Shown here in pieces: positions 1 through 7,651 of a stretch of DNA of 35,710 bases. The notes beneath the pieces were generated by a model. The model made no database searches, was not told where the DNA came from, and saw only the letters and a program-made list of their open reading frames with translations. Source of the stretch: an uncultured Rhodospirillales bacterium (GTDB lineage Bacteria > Pseudomonadota > Alphaproteobacteria > Rhodospirillales > CAJXLG01); assembly GCA_913055885.1 (NCBI GenBank), contig CAJXLG010000005.1, positions 1 to 35,710 of the forward strand. The letters run 5' to 3'. Each line of letters begins with the position of its first letter. Position 1 is the stretch's first letter. Both the position numbers and the translations under genes were made by a program.

Positions 1-49
1 CTTCGGTGACGTCCGCCCGCCGCAAAGCGGCCGGGATCGATCCGCATCC

Positions 50-78
50 TTGCAACACCCTTTTCAGGTTATTACGGT
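50..78 (+). promoter_or_regulatory. Possible sigma-70 promoter for the gcv operon
   Basis: A TTGCAA hexamer (50-55) lies 17 bases upstream of TACGGT (73-78). An AT-richer stretch, TTATTAC, overlaps the second box. Transcription starting near 85 would include the complete glycine riboswitch that begins at 98. The -10 match is weak, so this rests mostly on position. Confidence 0.3.
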
Positions 79-97
79 GGCCAACGTTCCAGACGAA

Positions 98-278
98 CCC
101 TGCGGGAGAGTCCGGCCGCCATACGGGCCGGCGCCGAAGGAGCAACCGCCCCCCGGAAACTCTCAGGCACCCGGACCGCAGGGGGATGGAACCTCTGGAA
201 AGCAGGCGCCGCATATACGCGCCTCACCGAAGATGTAAGCCCCGCCCGGGGCGAATCTTTCAGGTCCGGAGACAGAGG
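98..278 (+). promoter_or_regulatory. Tandem glycine riboswitch (two aptamers)
   Basis: This RNA element binds glycine and normally turns on the glycine cleavage genes behind it. Aptamer 1 is closed by a perfect 8-bp P1 helix (CCCTGCGG 98-105 with CCGCAGGG 176-183). It carries the conserved GCCGAAGGAGCAA core near 134-145 and AAACTCTCAGG near 158-168. After an 8-base linker, aptamer 2 is closed by CCTCTG 192-197 with CAGAGG 273-278. It carries CACCGAAGATGTAAGC near 225-240 and GAATCTTTCAGG near 253-264. The 90 bases between it and gcvT contain GC-rich self-complementary stretches (GCCGGC repeats near 292-308) and would be the expression platform. No clear U-tract follows, so control of translation is at least as likely as attenuation. 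Confidence 0.95.
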
Positions 279-369
279 GGGGGCTATCGGGGCCGCCGGC
301 TGCCGGCGTTTCGCCCCGCGAGCCCGTGGCGCCAGGAATGAGCCGCACCCCTGCTGTCGGAGGACCGTC

Positions 370-1482
370 TTGACCGAGCTTTCCCGGAGAACCCTCCTCA
401 AAACGCCGCTCAACGCCCTGCACAAGGAGCTGGGCGCCCGCATGGTGGATTTCGCCGGCTGGGAGATGCCGGTGCAGTATCCCATGGGGATCAAGGAGGA
501 ACACCTGCACACCCGTCGCGGGGCCGGGCTGTTCGACGTTTCCCACATGGGGCAGGCGCGGCTGTGGAACGACGACGCCGATGCCACCCTGGAGACGCTC
601 ACCCCCGGCAACTTCAAGGACCTGAAGACGGGGCGCATGCGCTACACCCAGTTCACGGACGAGAAGGGCGGCATCCTGGACGACCTCATGGTGGGCCGCA
701 CGCCGGACGGCATGCTGTTCGCCGTGGTCAATGCCGCCTGCCGGGAACAGGACATGGCGCTTCTGCGCTCCTCGTTCGGGGAGACGGCCGAGGAGATCTT
801 CGGCCAGGCGCTTCTCGCCCTGCAGGGGCCGGAAGCGGGCAGCGTCCTTGCCCGCCATGCCCCGGCCACGCGCGACATGGTCTTCATGGACGTGGCCGAG
901 GTGGAGGTGGACGGCCTGCCCTGCCTGGTGAGCCGCTCCGGCTATACGGGCGAGGACGGTTTCGAGATCTCCTGCCCCGCCGATTCCGCCGAGAAGATCG
1001 CCCGCGCGCTTCTCAACAACGACGCGGTGGAACCCGTCGGGCTGGGCGCGCGCGACACCCTGCGGCTGGAGGCCGGGCTGTGCCTCTACGGCCACGACAT
1101 CGACGAGACCACCACGCCCGTGCAGGCGGGCCTGGGCTGGTCCGTGGGCCGGCGCCGCCGCGAGGAGGGCGGCTTCCCGGGCGAAGAGGTCATCCTCAGG
1201 GAGCTTGACGAGGGCCCGTCGCGCCTGCGCGTCGGGCTGCGGCTCGACGGCAAGGCGCCGGCGCGCGAGGGCGCCGCCATCCAGGCACCGGACGGGGCGC
1301 CGCTGGGCACCGTCACCAGCGGCGGTTACGCGCCCAGCGTGGGCGGCCCCGTGGCCATGGGCTACGTGCCCGCCGGGCACGCCGCGCCGGGCACGCAGGT
1401 TCACGTCATTGTCCGCGACAAGGCCCTGCCCGCCGAAGTGGTGGCGCTGCCTTTCGTCGCGCACCGCTTCCACAAGGCGTAA
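370..1482 (+). CDS. gcvT: Glycine cleavage system T protein (aminomethyltransferase)
   Basis: The T protein takes the aminomethyl group from lipoylated GcvH and passes the one-carbon unit to tetrahydrofolate, releasing ammonia. The 370-residue product has the family's N-terminal pattern (TPLNALHKELGARMVDFAGW, then a DVSHMGQ motif near residue 60) and the conserved GARDTLRLEAGLCLYGHDID block near residues 220-240. Length is normal for GcvT. The start is a TTG at 370 with a GGAGGA ribosome site at about 358-363; no ATG precedes the conserved N-terminus in this frame. It is the first gene behind the glycine riboswitch and is followed after 33 bases by gcvH, so glycine should control it directly. 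Confidence 0.96.
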   Translation: MTELSRRTLLKTPLNALHKELGARMVDFAGWEMPVQYPMGIKEEHLHTRRGAGLFDVSHMGQARLWNDDADATLETLTPGNFKDLKTGRMRYTQFTDEKGGILDDLMVGRTPDGMLFAVVNAACREQDMALLRSSFGETAEEIFGQALLALQGPEAGSVLARHAPATRDMVFMDVAEVEVDGLPCLVSRSGYTGEDGFEISCPADSAEKIARALLNNDAVEPVGLGARDTLRLEAGLCLYGHDIDETTTPVQAGLGWSVGRRRREEGGFPGEEVILRELDEGPSRLRVGLRLDGKAPAREGAAIQAPDGAPLGTVTSGGYAPSVGGPVAMGYVPAGHAAPGTQVHVIVRDKALPAEVVALPFVAHRFHKA

Positions 1483-1515
1483 AGCACACGGCATGAAGAA
1501 GGGGGAGGGAAACCC

Positions 1516-1893
1516 ATGAGCACCACCTATTTCACCAAGGAACACGAATGGGTCCGCGTCGAGGGCGACGAGGGCACCGTGGGCATCACGGACTACGCCC
1601 AGAAGGCGCTCGGCGACGTGGTCTTCGTCGATCTGCCCGATGCGGGCACGGAAGTGGAGACCGGCGGCGAGATCGCCACCATCGAATCGGTCAAGGCGGC
1701 CAGCGAGATCTACGCGCCCCTGGGCGGCAGCGTCAGCGCCGTCAACGACGCCCTCAACGACGCGCCGGAAAAGGTCAACGAGGACCCCGAGGGCGAGGGC
1801 TGGATCCTGAAGATGACCCTGTCCGACACGGCGGAGCTGGATTCCCTGATGGACGCCGACGCCTATCGGGCCTACCTCGACACCCTGGAGTGA
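1516..1893 (+). CDS. gcvH: Glycine cleavage system H protein (lipoyl carrier)
   Basis: GcvH is the small lipoylated shuttle that carries the aminomethyl intermediate between the P, T and L proteins. The 125-residue sequence opens with the typical YFTKEHEWV block and contains [12 protein letters not shown], in which Lys60 is the expected lipoylation site. The C-terminal [11 protein letters not shown] segment is also typical. Length matches the family. The ATG at 1516 follows a GGGGGAGGG ribosome site. The next gene, gcvPA, begins only 4 bases after the stop, so the two are certainly cotranscribed. No lipoate ligase and no L-protein (lpd) gene is present in the window. Confidence 0.97.
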   Translation: MSTTYFTKEHEWVRVEGDEGTVGITDYAQKALGDVVFVDLPDAGTEVETGGEIATIESVKAASEIYAPLGGSVSAVNDALNDAPEKVNEDPEGEGWILKMTLSDTAELDSLMDADAYRAYLDTLE

Positions 1894-1897
1894 TTCC

Positions 1898-3241
1898 ATG
1901 CGTTACCTGCCGCAGACCGACGCCGACCGGTCCGCCATGCTGGCGGCCATCGGGGTCGATTCGGTGGACGAGCTCTACCGCGACGTGCCGCGGGCGGCGC
2001 GCCTGACGCGCCCCCTGGACCTTCCCGGCCACGCCGGCGAGGTGAAGGTGGAGCGCGACCTGCAGGCGCTTGCCGCGCGCAACGTGCCCGCCGGCTCGGT
2101 CCCCTGTTTCCTGGGCGCCGGTGCCTATCGCCACCACCTGCCGGCCGCCCTGGACCACCTCATCCAGCGCGGCGAGTTCCTCACGGCCTACACGCCCTAC
2201 CAGCCGGAGGTCTCCCAGGGCACGCTGCAGACGCTGTTCGAGTTCCAGACCCAGGTGGCGCTTCTGACGGGCATGGAGGTGGCCAACGCGTCGCTTTATG
2301 ACGCGGCCAGCGCCTGCGCCGAGGCGGCGCTCATGGCGGCGCGGCTGACACGGCGCAACCGGATCGTGGTCTCGGGGGCCCTGCACCCGCAGTACCGCTC
2401 GGTGACGGAGACCCACGCGCACTACGTGGACCTCACGGTCGAGGCCGGGAAGCCGAACCCGTGGCAGGCGGAAGACCTTACCGGCGAGCCGGACAAGGAC
2501 ACGGCGTGTGTCATCGTGCAGTACCCGGACTTCTTCGGCCGCCTGGACGATTTCACGGCGCTCGCCGAGGCGTGCCACGCGGCGGGCGCGCTGCTCGTCG
2601 TGGCCGTGCCCGAGCCGGTGGCCCTGGGCGCCGTGCAGTCGCCGGGCGACATGGGCGCCGACATCGTCGTCGGCGAGGGGCAGCCGCTGGGCAATCCGCT
2701 GGCCTTCGGCGGGCCCGGCCTGGGGCTCTTCGCCACGCGCAAGAAGTTCGTGCGCCAGATGCCCGGCCGCGTCCCCGGCCAGACGGTGGACGAGGACGGC
2801 CGCCGCGGCTATGTCCTGACGCTGTCCACGCGCGAGCAGCATATCCGCCGCGAAAAGGCCACGAGCAACATCTGCACCAACTCGGGCCTGTGCGCCCTGG
2901 GCTTCTCCATCCACGTGAGCCTCCTGGGCGAGGCGGGGCTGCAGCGCCTGGCGGCCATCAACCACGCGCGCGCCGTGCGCACGGCGGACGCCCTGGACGG
3001 CCTGGAAGACGTCAACGTCCTGAACGAGAGCTTCTTCAACGAATTCGCGGTGAGCCTGCCGCGCCCCGCGGCCGAGGTGGTGGAGACCCTGGCCGGCATG
3101 GACGTCCTGGGCGGCGTGCCCGTGTCGCGCTTCATCCGCGGCGACCCGCAGCTCGACCACGTCATGCTGGTGGCGGCCACGGAGACCACCACCGACGACG
3201 ACCTGACGGCCCTGACCGTGGCCCTGAAGGAGGCGGTGTGA
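1898..3241 (+). CDS. gcvPA: Glycine dehydrogenase (decarboxylating) subunit 1, P-protein N-terminal half
   Basis: This is the alpha subunit of the split P-protein, which decarboxylates glycine and loads the aminomethyl group on GcvH. The 447-residue product begins [15 protein letters not shown] and carries family blocks such as [19 protein letters not shown] (near residues 70-90), [20 protein letters not shown] and [15 protein letters not shown] (near residues 320-335). The pyridoxal-phosphate lysine is in the partner subunit, as expected for the two-subunit form. The stop codon shares one base with the start of gcvPB (TGATG), which suggests coupled translation of the two halves in equal amounts. 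Confidence 0.96.
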   Translation: MRYLPQTDADRSAMLAAIGVDSVDELYRDVPRAARLTRPLDLPGHAGEVKVERDLQALAARNVPAGSVPCFLGAGAYRHHLPAALDHLIQRGEFLTAYTPYQPEVSQGTLQTLFEFQTQVALLTGMEVANASLYDAASACAEAALMAARLTRRNRIVVSGALHPQYRSVTETHAHYVDLTVEAGKPNPWQAEDLTGEPDKDTACVIVQYPDFFGRLDDFTALAEACHAAGALLVVAVPEPVALGAVQSPGDMGADIVVGEGQPLGNPLAFGGPGLGLFATRKKFVRQMPGRVPGQTVDEDGRRGYVLTLSTREQHIRREKATSNICTNSGLCALGFSIHVSLLGEAGLQRLAAINHARAVRTADALDGLEDVNVLNESFFNEFAVSLPRPAAEVVETLAGMDVLGGVPVSRFIRGDPQLDHVMLVAATETTTDDDLTALTVALKEAV

Positions 3242-4746
3242 TGTCCGAAACCACCCTCACCGGCAACCGCGGCCTCCAGCAGGAGGAGCCGCTGCTTTTC
3301 GAGCAGGGCCATCCCGGCCATTCCGGCGTCGATCTGCCCGAGCCGGAGCCCGTCGCCGAGCGCCTGGGCGGCGTCAAGCGCCAGCGGGACATCGGCCTGC
3401 CGGGCCTTTCCGAGCCCCAGGTGGTGCGCCACTACACCCGGCTGTCGCACATGAACTACGCCATCGATTCCGGGTTCTATCCCCTGGGGTCGTGCACCAT
3501 GAAGTACAACCCGCGCCTCAACGAGAAGATGGCGCGGCTGCCCGGCTTCGCCGACATCCACCCCTTCCAGCCGGAGTCCACGGTGCAGGGCGCCCTGGAG
3601 CTCGTGGACCTGACGGCGCGCTGGCTGAAGACCCTCACGGGCTTCGACGGCGTGGCCATGTCGCCGGCCGCCGGGGCGCACGGCGAGCTGTGCGGCCTCA
3701 TGTGCATCCGCGCCGCCCTGGAGGCGCGCGGGGACGCCCGCAAGACGGTCCTGGTGCCGGAATCGGCGCATGGCACCAACCCGGCGAGCGCCCATTTCTG
3801 CGGCTACAAGGTCCGCTCCATCCCCGCCAACGCCCGCGGCCGCGTGGACCTGGAGGCCCTCAAGGGGGCGCTGGACGATTCCGTCGCGGCGCTCATGCTC
3901 ACCAACCCCAACACCTGCGGGCTGTTCGAGGACGAGATCCTGGAGATCGCGCAGGCGGCCCACGACGCGGGGGCGCTCTTCTACTGCGACGGCGCCAACT
4001 TCAACGCCATCATGGGCCGGGTTCGGCCGGCGGACCTGGGCATCGACTGCATGCACCTGAACCTGCACAAGACCTTCTCCACGCCCCATGGCGGCGGCGG
4101 GCCGGGCTCCGGCCCGGTGGTGATGACGCAGGAACTGGCCAACCACGCCCCGCTGCCCTGGGTGACGGAAGGCGCCGACGGCTTCCGGCTCCTGGAGCAT
4201 GCCGGGGATACGGGGAGCGACGGGGCGCCGCTTGGCCGCATCAAGGGCTTCCACGGCCAGGTCGGGGTCTTCGTGCGGGCGCTCGCCTACATGATGAGCC
4301 TGGGCCGCGACGGCCTGGAACAGGCGGCCGAGGACGCCGTGCTCAACGCCAACTACCTCCTGGAGGGGCTCAAGGACGACCTGTCGCCTTCCTACGAGGG
4401 GCCGTGCATGCACGAGGTCCTGTTCGACGACCGTTTCCTCAAGGACACGGGCCTCACCACGCTGGACATCGCCAAGGGGCTGCTGGACGAGGGCTTCCAC
4501 CCCATGACCATGTACTTCCCGCTGGTGGTGCACGGCGCCATGCTCACGGAGCCCACGGAAACGGAGACCCGGGAGACCCTCGACCAGTTCATGGAAACGG
4601 TGAAGGGCCTGGCCGATCGGGCCAGGGCCGGCGAAACCGCGGCGCTTTCCGAGGCGCCACGCCTGACGCCCCGGCGCCGCCTGGACGAGACCTCGGCGGC
4701 GCGCAATCCGGTCCTGCGCTGGACGCCGCCGGAAGACCAGGCGTGA
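3241..4746 (+). CDS. gcvPB: Glycine dehydrogenase (decarboxylating) subunit 2, PLP-binding half
   Basis: This is the catalytic beta subunit of the split P-protein. It forms the external aldimine with glycine and releases carbon dioxide. The 501-residue product contains SGFYPLGSCTMKYNPRLNE near residues 76-95, the ESAHGTNPASA block, the CDGANFNAI block, and LNLHKTFSTPHGGGGPGSGP, in which Lys277 is the expected pyridoxal-phosphate Schiff-base lysine. Its ATG overlaps the gcvPA stop by one base. It is the last gene of the glycine cleavage operon, although the sulfotransferase-like gene starts only 22 bases later with no visible terminator and may be transcribed with it. Confidence 0.96.
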   Translation: MSETTLTGNRGLQQEEPLLFEQGHPGHSGVDLPEPEPVAERLGGVKRQRDIGLPGLSEPQVVRHYTRLSHMNYAIDSGFYPLGSCTMKYNPRLNEKMARLPGFADIHPFQPESTVQGALELVDLTARWLKTLTGFDGVAMSPAAGAHGELCGLMCIRAALEARGDARKTVLVPESAHGTNPASAHFCGYKVRSIPANARGRVDLEALKGALDDSVAALMLTNPNTCGLFEDEILEIAQAAHDAGALFYCDGANFNAIMGRVRPADLGIDCMHLNLHKTFSTPHGGGGPGSGPVVMTQELANHAPLPWVTEGADGFRLLEHAGDTGSDGAPLGRIKGFHGQVGVFVRALAYMMSLGRDGLEQAAEDAVLNANYLLEGLKDDLSPSYEGPCMHEVLFDDRFLKDTGLTTLDIAKGLLDEGFHPMTMYFPLVVHGAMLTEPTETETRETLDQFMETVKGLADRARAGETAALSEAPRLTPRRRLDETSAARNPVLRWTPPEDQA

Positions 4747-4768
4747 ACGGCCGGCGGGGTGGATCGGG

Positions 4769-5620
4769 ATGGTGCGCACACTGGTCCGCCCGGTCCACCT
4801 CGACCGCCCGCCGGAAACCCGGCCGCTGTTCTTCTACCATGTAGAGAAAACGGGCGGGACGACCCTCGACTGGGTGTTGCGCGCGGTGCTGTACGACGTG
4901 GCCCGCCGCCGGGGCGGCCGGTGGCTGGCCCTGTACGTGCACCGGGATCCGGAAGCCGCGCGGAAACCCGGTCCCCGGGGCAACGTCTTTCTGTATTCCG
5001 GCCACGTGCCGTACGGCCGCCATCTGGCGGGGGCACCCGACAGTCTCGCCATCACCCTGTTGCGCGACCCGGTGCGCCGGACGCTTTCCGAGTATGTCAT
5101 GGGGGCGCAGTTCGGCTGGTACGAGGCGACGGCCGACGCCTTCCTGCGTTTCATCGACGACCCCATTGCCGCCAACCGCCAGACCCACCGGCTGGCCGGC
5201 CTGGACGAGCGCACGCCGCCCGACCGGGCCGCGCTGGAGACGGCCAAGCGCAACCTCGCCGAGGGCTGCTTCCTGTTCGCGCCGCTCTCGGGTCTGGACC
5301 GCTTCATCAAGGCCCTGCTGTCCCTTTACGGTCTGCCCGCGGTGCTGTTCCCGGCGGCCCAGGTGGGCAGCTATGACCGCGAGACCTTCGCCCGCGGTTT
5401 CCGCGACCGCCTGCGCGCCAATGCCGCCCTCGACGCCGAGCTTTACGCCTGCGCGGAAAGCCTGTTCGAGGCCCGCATCGGGCCCTTCCTGGACGGGCCG
5501 GATGCGACGGACGGCCGCACCGTCGTCGTGCCGCCGAACTTCTTTGCCAATTTCCGGCAGTACGCCGAGCCGGAGATCTGTGCGCTGGACCGGATCCCCG
5601 AGGATGCCAGGGTGGTTTGA
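4769..5620 (+). CDS. Sulfotransferase-family protein
   Basis: The 283-residue product has the two PAPS-binding signatures of the sulfotransferase fold. The 5'-phosphosulfate loop is YHVEKTGGTTLDW at residues 23-35, with Lys27. The 3'-phosphate site is ITLLRDPVRRTLSEY at residues 95-109, with Arg99 and Ser107. Family members move a sulfuryl group from PAPS to a sugar, lipid or protein hydroxyl; the acceptor cannot be told from sequence. There is no signal peptide or membrane anchor, so it looks cytosolic. The start at 4769 has only a weak ribosome site. It lies 22 bases after gcvPB and 30 bases before a lipase-like gene, so readthrough from the gcv operon is possible. No PAPS synthesis gene is nearby. 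Confidence 0.8.
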   Translation: MVRTLVRPVHLDRPPETRPLFFYHVEKTGGTTLDWVLRAVLYDVARRRGGRWLALYVHRDPEAARKPGPRGNVFLYSGHVPYGRHLAGAPDSLAITLLRDPVRRTLSEYVMGAQFGWYEATADAFLRFIDDPIAANRQTHRLAGLDERTPPDRAALETAKRNLAEGCFLFAPLSGLDRFIKALLSLYGLPAVLFPAAQVGSYDRETFARGFRDRLRANAALDAELYACAESLFEARIGPFLDGPDATDGRTVVVPPNFFANFRQYAEPEICALDRIPEDARVV

Positions 5621-5650
5621 CGCCACCGCTCCCTGGTCAACGGTGACATC

Positions 5651-6658
5651 ATGAGTCCACAGCCCCGCGCCGCCCTGACGGACCCCAGCGGCCGCCTCGC
5701 CGAGAGCGGAGCCCATGTGTTCCACCGCGCCACCGGGGACGGGGTCACCCTGCGCCTGGCCGTGTGGCGGCCGGCGGGCCCGCCCGGCGGCACGGTGCTG
5801 CTGTTGCAGGGGCGCACGGAATTCCTGGAAAAGTTCATCCCGCTGGTGACGTGGCTGCGCGATGCGGGGGTGTGCGTCCTGGCCCTGGACTGGCGCGGCC
5901 AGGGCGGGTCCGAGCGCCTTCTGGCCGACCCGTACAAGGGCCACGTCCACCACTTCGACGCCTATCTGCGCGATCTGGACGTTCTCATTGCCGAGGCCGA
6001 CACCCTGCCCGGGCCGCGGCTCGTGGTGGGGCAGTCCATGGGCGGGCACATCGCCCTGCGCGGCCTGGCCGAACGGCCCGCCTGGGCCGGCGCCGCCGTG
6101 CTGGCGGCCCCCATGGTGGGGCTGCGGCTGCCCCTGCTGCCCCGGCGGGCCGCCCGCGCCTGGGCGGCGCGGGCCCTGCGCCGCGGCCGGGCCACGGACT
6201 ATGCCCCCAAACAGGGGCCGCGCGTGCGCGCCCAGGCGGTCTTCCGGGGCAACCCCCTCACCAGCGACCCCCGCGCCTTCGCCTGGACGCGCGGCCTCCT
6301 GCGGCGCCATCCGGTGCTGGGGCTGGGCGGCGTGACCTGGGGCTGGATCGCCGCCGCCCTGGAGTCCAACCGCGGCCTGCGCCGCCGCGCCACGGCGCGC
6401 CGGGTGCGCGTGCCGGTGACCATCCTGCTCGGCGCCCGCGATGCCGTGGTGGACAACGCCCCCGCCCGGGCCCTGGCCGCTCGCCTGCCGCGGGCCGCCG
6501 TTGCCGCCATCCCCCGGGCGCGCCACGAGCTTCTGGCGGAGGCGCCCGCCGTGCGCCGCCGCGTGGCGGCCGGCATCGAGGCGCGTGCCCTGGAGGCCGG
6601 CTTGTCTTTTGCCCCGGCGCGACCGATATGGACCTACAAGGGGGAGGCGTCGTCGTGA
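5651..6658 (+). CDS. Alpha/beta hydrolase, lysophospholipase (PldB/monoglyceride-lipase) type
   Basis: This is a 335-residue serine hydrolase. It has the nucleophile elbow GQSMGG (Ser129), an LLQGRTEFLEKF oxyanion-hole region near residues 51-62, the ALDWRGQGGS strand-loop of the lysophospholipase subgroup, a late acid in LLGARDAVVDN, and a C-terminal His in RARHELL. This complete triad supports an active enzyme that cleaves a lysophospholipid or monoacylglycerol. There is no signal peptide, so it is probably cytosolic or peripherally membrane-bound. Its stop overlaps the GTG start of the ribbon-helix-helix gene by 4 bases, with that gene's ribosome site (GGGGGAGG) inside its last codons. The true substrate is not readable from sequence. 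Confidence 0.85.
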   Translation: MSPQPRAALTDPSGRLAESGAHVFHRATGDGVTLRLAVWRPAGPPGGTVLLLQGRTEFLEKFIPLVTWLRDAGVCVLALDWRGQGGSERLLADPYKGHVHHFDAYLRDLDVLIAEADTLPGPRLVVGQSMGGHIALRGLAERPAWAGAAVLAAPMVGLRLPLLPRRAARAWAARALRRGRATDYAPKQGPRVRAQAVFRGNPLTSDPRAFAWTRGLLRRHPVLGLGGVTWGWIAAALESNRGLRRRATARRVRVPVTILLGARDAVVDNAPARALAARLPRAAVAAIPRARHELLAEAPAVRRRVAAGIEARALEAGLSFAPARPIWTYKGEASS

Positions 6659-6912
6659 TTGACGGACGCATGACGAAACGCTCCGTCACCGTGGCGGGGC
6701 ACCGCACCAGTATCACTCTGGAGGCGCCCTTCTGGGAGGCGCTCAAGGCGCTCGCCCGCGCCCGGGGCCAATCCGTGAACGCCCTGGTGGCGGCGGTGGA
6801 TCGCGAGCGCCGGGGCAGCCTGTCGGGCGCGCTCCGGGTCTTCGTCCTGGAAGCCGTGCAGGAGGGCCACCATGCGGATCACGGACTATCGTTTCGGCCG
6901 GATCGCCATTGA
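6655..6912 (+). CDS. Ribbon-helix-helix domain protein (PF13467 type)
   Basis: This 85-residue protein matches the alphaproteobacterial ribbon-helix-helix family RHH_4. A short beta strand (KRSVTVAGHRTSITLE) is followed by FWEALKALARARGQSVNALV and then RRGSLSGALRVFVLE, the expected strand-helix-helix order. RHH proteins bind DNA as dimers through the paired strand, so a small regulator is the likely role. I chose GTG at 6655 because GGGGGAGG lies 7 bases upstream; an ATG at 6670 is the alternative and would drop five residues. The gene overlaps its upstream neighbour by 4 bases and its downstream neighbour by 41. The last ~16 residues (after FVLEAVQE) fall outside the fold and may exist only because of the overlap. 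Confidence 0.8.
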   Translation: MIDGRMTKRSVTVAGHRTSITLEAPFWEALKALARARGQSVNALVAAVDRERRGSLSGALRVFVLEAVQEGHHADHGLSFRPDRH

Positions 6913-7222
6913 CGGCACCGTCTACGACCGGGACGTGCTCATCCACCCCGACGGCCGCGTGCACCATCCGTGGTGGCGCGCCGAGGGCCACAGCCTCGCC
7001 GTTGACGATGTGGCCGACGTCCTGGACGCGGCGCCCGACGATCTTGTCGTGGGAACCGGTTCGGCGGGCCGCATGGCGGTGCCGCCGGAGACCCGCGCGC
7101 GGGTGGAGGCCCACGGCATCCGCCTGCACGCCGCGCCCTCGGAGCAGGCCGTCCGCACCTTCAACGACCTGACGGCCGAGGGGAGCCGGCGCGTGGCCGG
7201 CGCCTTCCACCTCACCTGCTGA
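6872..7222 (+). CDS. Mth938-like domain protein (DUF498, NDUFAF3 family)
   Basis: The 116-residue product begins with the family pattern MRITDYRFGRIAIDGTVYDRDVLI, followed by HPWWRAEGHSL and the glycine-containing core DLVVGTGSAGRM near residues 55-66. It ends with a conserved acidic-to-basic helix (RTFNDLTAEGSRRVAGAFHLTC). Relatives include human NDUFAF3, a complex I assembly factor, and uncharacterised bacterial proteins often encoded near secretion or RHH genes. The bacterial function is unknown. The ATG at 6872 has AGGAGGG directly upstream, located inside the coding region of the ribbon-helix-helix gene. It is the last gene of this co-directional group. Confidence 0.82.
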   Translation: MRITDYRFGRIAIDGTVYDRDVLIHPDGRVHHPWWRAEGHSLAVDDVADVLDAAPDDLVVGTGSAGRMAVPPETRARVEAHGIRLHAAPSEQAVRTFNDLTAEGSRRVAGAFHLTC

Positions 7223-7241
7223 GGGGCTCTTTTATATCTGG

Positions 7242-7270
7242 TTGACCGCATATGCGGTATGCCGTATATA
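7242..7270 (+). promoter_or_regulatory. arsR promoter
   Basis: TTGACC (7242-7247) is separated by exactly 17 bases from TATATA (7265-7270), a near-consensus sigma-70 promoter. Start of transcription 6-8 bases after the -10 box would fall at about 7277, the A of the arsR ATG. The mRNA would therefore be leaderless or nearly so. The spacer contains the palindrome at 7250-7269. Confidence 0.7.
7250..7269. promoter_or_regulatory. Probable ArsR operator (imperfect 20-bp palindrome)
   Basis: ATATGCGG (7250-7257) and CCGTATAT (7262-7269) are inverted copies with one mismatch around a TATG centre. The element covers the spacer and most of the -10 box of the arsR promoter. ArsR-family repressors classically bind AT-rich inverted repeats in this position, so autorepression is the natural reading. 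Confidence 0.65.
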
Positions 7271-7276
7271 AGGAGC

Positions 7277-7651
7277 ATGGACGCGGCCCGAACGGTTTTC
7301 CTCGCCCTGTCCGACCCCCTGCGCCTGCGCTGCCTGGCCCTCATGGCGGCGCACGGGGAGGTCTGTGTGTGCGAATTCGTTCGGGCGCTGGCCGTGGCCC
7401 AGCCCAAGGTTTCACGGCACCTTGCCGCTTTGCGCGACGCCGGCCTCGTGGTTGCCCGGCGGGAGGCGCAATGGCTCCACTACCGCATCGCTCCGGACCT
7501 GGCCGGCTGGCGCCGCGACGCCCTGACGGCCGCCGTCGAGGCCGCCCGGGCCGACCCCGCCTTCGAGACGGACCTGGCGCGCCTGCGGGCCGTGGCCGGA
7601 ACGGGCCCGGGCGCCGCCGAACAGCCCCAACGGCCGGAGAAGGCGCCCTGA
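7277..7651 (+). CDS. arsR: ArsR/SmtB-family metalloid-responsive repressor
   Basis: The 124-residue winged-helix protein has the ArsR fold order: FLALSDPLRLRCLALM (helices 1-2), the ligand motif GEVCVCEFV with Cys30 and Cys32, the recognition helix VAQPKVSRHLAALRDAGLV, and the wing RREAQWLHYRI. The CVC pair matches the arsenite-binding helix of enterobacterial ArsR, so As(III) or another thiophilic metalloid is the likely inducer. I chose the ATG at 7277. AGGAG at 7271-7275 is too close (one base) to act as a normal ribosome site, and the promoter places the transcript start at about this base, so translation is probably leaderless. An in-frame ATG at 7259 lies inside the operator and upstream of the expected transcript. 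The stop shares one base with the permease start (TGATG). The C-terminal ~20 residues look disordered. Confidence 0.9.
   Translation: MDAARTVFLALSDPLRLRCLALMAAHGEVCVCEFVRALAVAQPKVSRHLAALRDAGLVVARREAQWLHYRIAPDLAGWRRDALTAAVEAARADPAFETDLARLRAVAGTGPGAAEQPQRPEKAP

Noticed and set aside
163-1899. Long open frame on the minus strand opposite gcvT and gcvH
   Set aside because: It lies antisense to two clear glycine cleavage genes, has no recognisable domain, and its composition is that of GC-rich shadow coding. It also crosses the riboswitch.
2461-4746. Open plus-strand frame starting inside gcvPA and running to the gcvPB stop
   Set aside because: Its 3' part is gcvPB itself, but the 5' part is out of frame with gcvPA and has no family match; the ATG at 3241 is the supported start.
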